Source of the DNA: Ventosimonas gracilis
GTDB taxonomy: Bacteria > Pseudomonadota > Gammaproteobacteria > Pseudomonadales > Pseudomonadaceae
DNA length: 35,005 nucleotides
Direction: 5' to 3'
Assembly: GCF_001580025.1 (NCBI RefSeq)
Contig: NZ_LSZO01000066.1
Coordinates: forward strand, 1-35,005
Under the pieces are notes generated by a model. The model did no database searches. It was not told the DNA's origin and was given only the letters and a program-made list of their open reading frames with translations. The translations under genes and the position numbers were made by a program. How positions within the stretch are numbered: position 1 is the first letter of the stretch; the number at the start of each line of letters is the position of its first letter. Of this stretch, positions 30,378 through 35,005 are shown one piece after another.

Positions 30378-30637
30378 CAGATACCTAGTTGTTTAAACAA
30401 ATCTTGTGCATTCTCGGCCTGATACAACTCTTCGCCACGCTCGCTTTTATTTAAGGTTTGTACGGTCAGTTCATTGGGGATATTAAGGTCAAACGGCAGC
30501 GTTTTTTCCGTCACAACCTTGATCAGTCCAATGCGGATAAAGTCAGACAACGTCAGCCCCATTGTCGCCAGCACGGCGGCGGCTTCCTGTTTTAAAGATT
30601 CGCTGATACGGGCGCTAACCAAGGCATTGCTGCTCAT
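30377..30637 (-). CDS. dinJ: antitoxin DinJ (RelB/DinJ family)
   Basis: 86 aa, the same length as E. coli DinJ and alignable throughout: an N-terminal ribbon-helix-helix DNA-binding region (VSARISESLKQEAAAVLATMGLTLSDFIRIGL), the KTLPFDLNIPN segment and the toxin-binding C-terminus ending DLFKQLGI. It neutralises YafQ and, with it, normally represses its own promoter. In E. coli the dinJ promoter carries a LexA site; the 36 bp between the upstream gene and this ATG contain no CTG-n10-CAG pattern. GAGGGG lies about ten bases before the ATG at 30637. Confidence 0.95.
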   Translation of the reverse strand: MSSNALVSARISESLKQEAAAVLATMGLTLSDFIRIGLIKVVTEKTLPFDLNIPNELTVQTLNKSERGEELYQAENAQDLFKQLGI

Positions 30638-30673
30638 CTTAAATGTCCCCTCTAAATGCTTTGCCTTACTCTA

Positions 30674-32524
30674 TCAATGGGCAGGCTTTAGCGCACAGTG
30701 TTTCCCCTTACGCCTGCAGCGCAGCACAAACAGCAGTGCCGCCAGGCTGATTAACAGCGGCATCAGCAGGATATTGGCGAGTTTTAGCCAGCGACCCAGT
30801 GCTTCGATATTGGCGTTGAGTTGGTAGCGCACTTCGCGCAGATCCTTGCGTAGTTCAATGCGTTGGTCGATAAATTGCTGCAAGGCGGTTTTTTGCTCGG
30901 CGGACAGTTCAAAAACCTTGCTCGGGTCTTGTTGCTGCTGCAATTCGGCGAGGCGTTGTTCGGTTTCGCTTAAACGTTGTTGCAGCGCCTGCTCTTTGGC
31001 GCGAAAGTCCGCTTCAGCTTCACGTTGCAGCGCTTCTACGCGGGTAAACGGCCGTGCTGCACGCCCGCGCGAGCGCACGCTAATCAGCGCATCGGAGCCG
31101 CTTAGGTTATCCAGCGCGTTGGCGGCGAAGCTGCCGTTGTCCGCCCAAGGCTGCGCGAGGCGCTGGCCGAACAGTTCGCGCACTTGCACCCACAGGCGGT
31201 CGCTCAAAATATCGGTATCGGCGACCACGATCAGATTGATGTTATCCGACTGTTTCAGTCCGTCTTTTTGTCCTTCAATGCCGTCCGGGAAAGCGCTTTG
31301 CGCAGGGCCTGCAATACGCGCGGCGAGGCTGTATTGCTCGCCGGTCGGTTTAAGCTCACGAATGATTTCTTCCGGGTCTTGTAATAGCGCAAGGCGCGCC
31401 ACATCAAACGGCATGGCCTCTGTAGAGCTTTGCAGCAGCGGGGTAAAGCGCGTGGTTGCGCCTTCTAGCGGCGAGAGGATGCCTGCGCTCGCGACGGTGA
31501 TGTTATTTAAGCCCGCCAGGCTCACATCATCCCGATCAAGCCGTTCGGCGGGCAGGTTAAGCCAGCCGGCGTGGCGCACCGTGCCACCTGCGCTCATGCT
31601 TAAAGTCATGGCGTAGCTGGCATCGGCGATGATTTTGCCGGGCTGCATGGCAAGCCCCCAAGCCTTAAATAACGACGGCAAATCCGAACCCTGAGGGGCT
31701 GCCATCATCGGCATGCCGCGTTCCATTTCGCTGTACGGGTCAACAAAGGCGAGCAGCTTGCCGCCTTTTAAGACGAATTGGTCGATGGCGTAGAGCGTAG
31801 GTTCCGACAGGTTTTTCGGATGCACCAGCAGCAGCACGCTGATGTTGTCCGCTATCTGCTTTGTATCAGCGGCGAGGGTTTCGATATGAAACGACTGCTT
31901 TAAGTTCTCCATCACATACCAAGGCGCCGTGGGTGCTTGGCGCATGGGGTCAAAGCCGCCTTCAATCGGCAGACCGGAAAGCACGCCCACTACCGGCTTT
32001 TGTGTCTGTGCAAGGCTTTGCACCAAGCGCGACAGTTCGTATTCCAAAAAGGCTTCCTGGTCGGGTGCAAAGAACGGGATCACCTGGGTTTCATCCAGCG
32101 CACTGGTGCCGGCCAGACCAAAATAAATCTGCTCTCCCGCACCCAGCGGCAAGCCTTGCAGGCCGAACTTGGCGGCGCGGTCTTCGTCTTCGGAAAAAGG
32201 CGCAGGATCAATGATATGCAGGCGGATTTTGCCCAGAGCCTTACTTTCGTAAGTTTGCAGCATCTCCTTAACGCGGCGGGCGTACAGGCGCAGCGGGGCA
32301 ATATCGCGGCTGGCTTTATCCGACCAGAAGAAATAAAGGTTGATCGGCTCGTCAATGCTTTTAAGGATTTGCTGCGTGCCGGGGCTTATGCTGTAGAGCT
32401 TTTGCTGCGTTAAATCGAGCCGTACATCCGGCAGCGCGAGCGTGATAAACAGGTTAAAGGCAAGAAAAACGGCGGCGATTAAGGCAAGGCCAGCCGAGGA
32501 ATAAATCAGCTTTTTCATGTTCAA
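30674..32524 (-). CDS. GldG-family ABC transporter auxiliary protein
   Basis: 616 aa. An N-terminal membrane segment (about 6-28) precedes a large periplasmic region and a C-terminal coiled coil plus a second membrane segment (about 590-612). VRLDLTQQKLYSISPGTQQILKSIDEPINLYFFWSD is the hallmark opening of the GldG / ABC_transp_aux family; VVGVLSGLPIEGG and FVDPYSEME also fit. In Bacteroidetes, GldG works with GldA and GldF in gliding; proteobacterial versions are widespread but of unknown substrate. The start overlaps the permease stop by 4 bp. The residues between about 500 and 580 are predicted helical and rich in Gln, Glu and Arg. Confidence 0.9.
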   Translation of the reverse strand: MNMKKLIYSSAGLALIAAVFLAFNLFITLALPDVRLDLTQQKLYSISPGTQQILKSIDEPINLYFFWSDKASRDIAPLRLYARRVKEMLQTYESKALGKIRLHIIDPAPFSEDEDRAAKFGLQGLPLGAGEQIYFGLAGTSALDETQVIPFFAPDQEAFLEYELSRLVQSLAQTQKPVVGVLSGLPIEGGFDPMRQAPTAPWYVMENLKQSFHIETLAADTKQIADNISVLLLVHPKNLSEPTLYAIDQFVLKGGKLLAFVDPYSEMERGMPMMAAPQGSDLPSLFKAWGLAMQPGKIIADASYAMTLSMSAGGTVRHAGWLNLPAERLDRDDVSLAGLNNITVASAGILSPLEGATTRFTPLLQSSTEAMPFDVARLALLQDPEEIIRELKPTGEQYSLAARIAGPAQSAFPDGIEGQKDGLKQSDNINLIVVADTDILSDRLWVQVRELFGQRLAQPWADNGSFAANALDNLSGSDALISVRSRGRAARPFTRVEALQREAEADFRAKEQALQQRLSETEQRLAELQQQQDPSKVFELSAEQKTALQQFIDQRIELRKDLREVRYQLNANIEALGRWLKLANILLMPLLISLAALLFVLRCRRKGKHCALKPAH

Positions 32525-33252
32525 TCGGCCTTTTTCAAATCAATCAGGGCGGTGCAGGCAACCAGCCAAGCTGTGATCAGACTTAAGAAATACAACAGAT
32601 CGCGGATATCGATGACGCCTTTGCTGATGGCATCAAAACGGGTCAAAAACGAAAGCGAGGCGATCGCATCACGCAGCCATAAAGGCGCGAAAGACAGCGC
32701 ATCAAGCACCATCGGAAAGCCGCTTGCGATAAATAAAAAGCAGACGCTGATGCTGAGGATAAAAGCAATCACCTGATTTTTGCACAGCGCCGACAGGCAA
32801 AGGCCAATGGCAAGGTAGCTGCCGGCAAGCAGCAGGCTGCCCAGATAGGCGGTGATAATCGCGCCGTTATCCGGCTCGCCCAGCCAGTTCACGGTCAGCA
32901 CCATCGGGAAGGTCAGCAAAAGCGCCAGCGCACAAAACAGCCAAGCGGCCAAAAACTTGCCGAGCACGGCGGAGGATTTGCGAATCGGCAGCGTTAGCAG
33001 CAGTTCGATGGTGCCGGATTTGCGTTCTTCCGACCACAGGCGCATGGCAATGGCGGGTACCAAAAACAGGTAAAGCCACGGGTGAAAGGCAAAAAACGGC
33101 GCTAAATCGGCCTGGTTGCTCGCGTAAAAATCGCCCAGATAAAAGGTAAATACGCCGGACAGCACTAAAAAAATCACAATAAATACATAGGCCAAAGGCG
33201 TCGCAAAATAACTTCCCAGCTCGCGTTTAGTGATAAACCACAGCGCACTCAT
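32521..33252 (-). CDS. ABC-2 type permease, GldF-like
   Basis: 243 aa with about six hydrophobic segments. The N-terminal FITKRELGSYFATPLAYVFIVIFLVLSGVFTF and the central MRLWSEERKSGTIELLLTLPI are typical of the ABC-2 permease subfamily that includes GldF and NosY. It forms the membrane channel for the adjacent ATPase. Overlaps of 4 bp with both neighbours indicate translational coupling. The substrate is unknown. Confidence 0.92.
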   Translation of the reverse strand: MSALWFITKRELGSYFATPLAYVFIVIFLVLSGVFTFYLGDFYASNQADLAPFFAFHPWLYLFLVPAIAMRLWSEERKSGTIELLLTLPIRKSSAVLGKFLAAWLFCALALLLTFPMVLTVNWLGEPDNGAIITAYLGSLLLAGSYLAIGLCLSALCKNQVIAFILSISVCFLFIASGFPMVLDALSFAPLWLRDAIASLSFLTRFDAISKGVIDIRDLLYFLSLITAWLVACTALIDLKKAD

Positions 33253-34175
33253 TGCAACTCTCCCTTGGTCAGGCTGCGAAACACTTCATCCAAACGGCCT
33301 TGTTCCACATGCAGACTCTGAACCTGCCAGCCGCGCTGAGCCAGCAATCCATGCACCGCAGCAAAGATGCTTATGCCGGGCTGCGCCAGTACGCACAGGT
33401 TGCTGCCCTTGGCATCATCGGCTTCAACCGTGGCAACACCGGGTAAATCCTCCAGCGCGACCTGGTCTACCGCCTGCGCACCACGCAGCGTCACCGCTTG
33501 ATGGTAGCGCGAGCGGGCACGCAGCCCCTCTGGCGTATCGTCGGCAAGCAGACGGCCTTTGGCGATAATCAGCGCCCGCGAGCACAGGGCGCTGACTTCT
33601 TCGAGGATATGGGTGGAAATAATCACGATTTTGTCGTGCGACAGGCTTTGAATCAGTGCGCGTACCTGATGCTTTTGATTGGGGTCAAGCCCATCGGTCG
33701 GCTCGTCCAAAATCAGCACCTTGGGGTCGTGCAAAATCGCTTGCGCCAGCCCGACACGGCGTTTAAAGCCTTTGGATAGCGTCTCGATGCTTTGTCCAAG
33801 TACGTCAAAAAGCTCCAGTTGCGCGGCGGCCTGGCGAATTCTTCGCTTTTTTTCCGCGCCACGAAAGCCGCGAATGGAAGCGATAAAGTCAAGAAAACTG
33901 CCGACGCGCATATCGCCGTAGCAGGGCGCACCTTCTGGCAAATAGCCGATTTTCCGCTGCGCTTTTTGCGTTTGGTTTTGGATGTCAAAGCCAAAAATGC
34001 GAACGCTCCCTGATGAGGGCGGCAAAAAGCCGGTGAGCATCTTCATGGTGGTGGATTTGCCCGCGCCATTGGGGCCAAGAAACCCCAGCACTTCACCGGG
34101 GCGGACGGAAAACGACAAGTCGTCCACCACCTTGTGCTGAGCAAAATGCTTGCTTAAATGGTTGATTTCAATCAT
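33249..34175 (-). CDS. ABC transporter ATP-binding protein, GldA-like
   Basis: 308 aa. Walker A is GPNGAGKST (residues 34-42), the signature-loop region reads LSKGFKRRVGLAQAI, Walker B is VLILDEPTDGLDP, and the switch histidine is in IISTHILEE. The C-terminal ~90 residues form the extra domain found in ABC-2 drug and GldA-type ATPases. The ATG at 34175 (MIEINHLSKHF) is preferred over an in-frame start at 34259, since it has AGGCG nine bases upstream and matches family N-termini. First gene of the ABC-2 operon with permease, GldG-like and DUF4340 proteins. Confidence 0.95.
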   Translation of the reverse strand: MIEINHLSKHFAQHKVVDDLSFSVRPGEVLGFLGPNGAGKSTTMKMLTGFLPPSSGSVRIFGFDIQNQTQKAQRKIGYLPEGAPCYGDMRVGSFLDFIASIRGFRGAEKKRRIRQAAAQLELFDVLGQSIETLSKGFKRRVGLAQAILHDPKVLILDEPTDGLDPNQKHQVRALIQSLSHDKIVIISTHILEEVSALCSRALIIAKGRLLADDTPEGLRARSRYHQAVTLRGAQAVDQVALEDLPGVATVEADDAKGSNLCVLAQPGISIFAAVHGLLAQRGWQVQSLHVEQGRLDEVFRSLTKGELQ

Positions 34176-34285
34176 CTGCTTGCGCCTTTCTCCCGCCACA
34201 GAGGCCGAAAATGGGGCGCAATCATACCTGATTAACCAGGCGATAAGCAGAAGCGCCAAGCGGCATCAGGCTCTGTTTTTGCTCT

Positions 34286-34312
34286 CTCCCCCAGATCCAG
34301 GGCTGGGGGGAG
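34286..34312. repeat. GC-rich hairpin between the outer-membrane protein gene and the ABC operon
   Basis: CTCCCCCAG (34286-34294) faces CTGGGGGGAG (34303-34312), fully paired but for one extra G, with an eight-base loop. It belongs to the same loose CTCCC/GGGAG group as 6077 and 7306 and lies 10 bp after the end of the outer-membrane gene; probably its transcription stop, though no T-tract follows. Confidence 0.5.
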
Positions 34313-34321
34313 CACGACAAT

Positions 34322-35005
34322 CTAAAACGCATAACGCAATGCACTCACCCAGCGTGATTGCTCACGGAACCAGCCGAAGCTGTCTTGGTGGCCGCTGAAG
34401 TTGTCAATACCGGTACGGATTTGCCAGTGTTCGTCGAAGTCGTAGCTCAAACCCAGTGACAGATACTGCCCGTGGTTTTCCAGGTCGTGCACTACAAAGC
34501 CGGTCAGGTTAAGCTGCCCTTGCAGCATGGCCCGCCGGCTGCCGAGGCTGACTAACTGGCGGCGCGAGGGTTCAATGGCGTTATCCACATCGCCTAACCA
34601 GCGGTTGTAATACTGCGCGTTGAAAAACCAGTCGCCGGTTAAATAATCAAGCCCGATCAGCAGTTGTTTTTCTTCGGTTTTGCCTGGCGCAAACTTCGTT
34701 GTATCGAGCCGGTAGCGCGTGGCATCGGGGCTGTAGCCCAGCTCGCTTTTTAGCGTGACTTGCCCGACTGGGGCGGCTAGGCTACCGCCTATCAGGGTTC
34801 GACGCTGTACCCGGCGCTCTCCCTCTAAACCGGTTGAGTTAAGGCGTATCCAGTAGCTGTCCACGTCCTGCCAGCCGTGCCAGAGGTTGACCGTGCTGTC
34901 TATGCCCAGCCAGTGACTGCCCCAGCGCAGCCCGCCACTCCAGTCGGACGGATTGCGCCAGTTGGGTTCATGCCCGTGCTTGATATTGACCGGCACGGCG
35001 GGTGG
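34322..35005 (-). CDS. outer-membrane beta-barrel protein, C-terminal part (cut by window edge)
   Basis: At least 227 residues, with the 5' end beyond the window; the frame stays open to the last base. The sequence alternates short amphipathic strands with polar turns (for example TVNLWHGWQDVDSYWIRLN, WFFNAQYYNRWLG, GQYLSLGLSYDFDEHWQIRTGID) and ends in RYAF, the terminal aromatic typical of proteins inserted by the Bam complex. I cannot assign a family with confidence; a DUF1302-like or porin-like barrel is possible. The stop is TAG at 34322-34324. Confidence 0.7.
   Translation of the reverse strand, partial: PPAVPVNIKHGHEPNWRNPSDWSGGLRWGSHWLGIDSTVNLWHGWQDVDSYWIRLNSTGLEGERRVQRRTLIGGSLAAPVGQVTLKSELGYSPDATRYRLDTTKFAPGKTEEKQLLIGLDYLTGDWFFNAQYYNRWLGDVDNAIEPSRRQLVSLGSRRAMLQGQLNLTGFVVHDLENHGQYLSLGLSYDFDEHWQIRTGIDNFSGHQDSFGWFREQSRWVSALRYAF

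Noticed and set aside
30638-30673. LexA (SOS) box before dinJ, as in E. coli
   Set aside because: No CTG-n10-CAG pattern is present in the gap.
30650-30677. TTGATA / TTAGAG pair, 16 bp apart, as a dinJ promoter on the minus strand
   Set aside because: The start of transcription would fall after the likely Shine-Dalgarno of dinJ, leaving almost no leader; both boxes are also poor matches.

Overview
The window is a dense, GC-rich bacterial chromosome segment of ordinary housekeeping genes with a few accessory patches. A ZipA-type cell-division gene directly upstream of ligA points to a gammaproteobacterium, because ZipA is essentially confined to that class. A long Pseudomonas-style LigA, the gloB / methyltransferase / rnhA cluster, a carbon-nitrogen hydrolase-tldD-pmbA cluster and an MdtABC efflux operon fit the same placement. 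I cannot name a genus. I saw no rRNA, tRNA, CRISPR array, insertion sequence or phage gene.

Layout. 98-1083 (-): azlD and azlC, a branched-chain amino-acid exporter pair. 1190-6072 (+): carbon-nitrogen hydrolase, tldD, pmbA, a decayed tandem copy of the pmbA 3' end, and an alpha/beta hydrolase. 6193-7305 (+): asd. 7374-7919 (-): BON-domain lipoprotein. 8055-16928 (-): a four-gene RND efflux operon (mdtA-mdtB-mdtC-outer-membrane channel) whose genes overlap by 4 bp and which ends in a clear terminator. 17243-18741 (+): two unrecognised genes in visibly more A+T-rich DNA, the second with an internal domain duplication. 18856-20887: gloB (-) divergent from a methyltransferase and rnhA (+). 20894-21790 (-): 5'-nucleotidase. 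21889-22965 (+): DAHP synthase. 22966-23244 (-): small GNAT-like protein. 23281-23494: no gene, but a run of hairpins ending in an intrinsic terminator, a candidate small RNA. 23539-29019 (+): zipA, ligA, cysM, argH. 29052-34175 (-): an ABC-2 transporter operon (ATPase, permease, GldG-like protein, DUF4340 protein) interrupted by a dinJ-yafQ toxin-antitoxin pair. 34322-35005 (-): the C-terminal end of an outer-membrane beta-barrel protein cut by the window edge.

How the genes work together. The Mdt proteins form a complete inner membrane / periplasm / outer membrane drug pump. TldD and PmbA form a metalloprotease. ZipA and LigA serve division and DNA joining. Asd, AroG, CysM and ArgH serve amino-acid synthesis. 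GloB detoxifies methylglyoxal products.

The points most worth a second look are the structured, terminator-ended non-coding stretch before zipA, the two unknown genes at 17243-18741, the partial tandem duplication of pmbA, the toxin-antitoxin pair inside the ABC operon, and a family of GGGAG-type palindromes at gene ends. All coordinates, alignments and pairings were done by eye; no database search was run.
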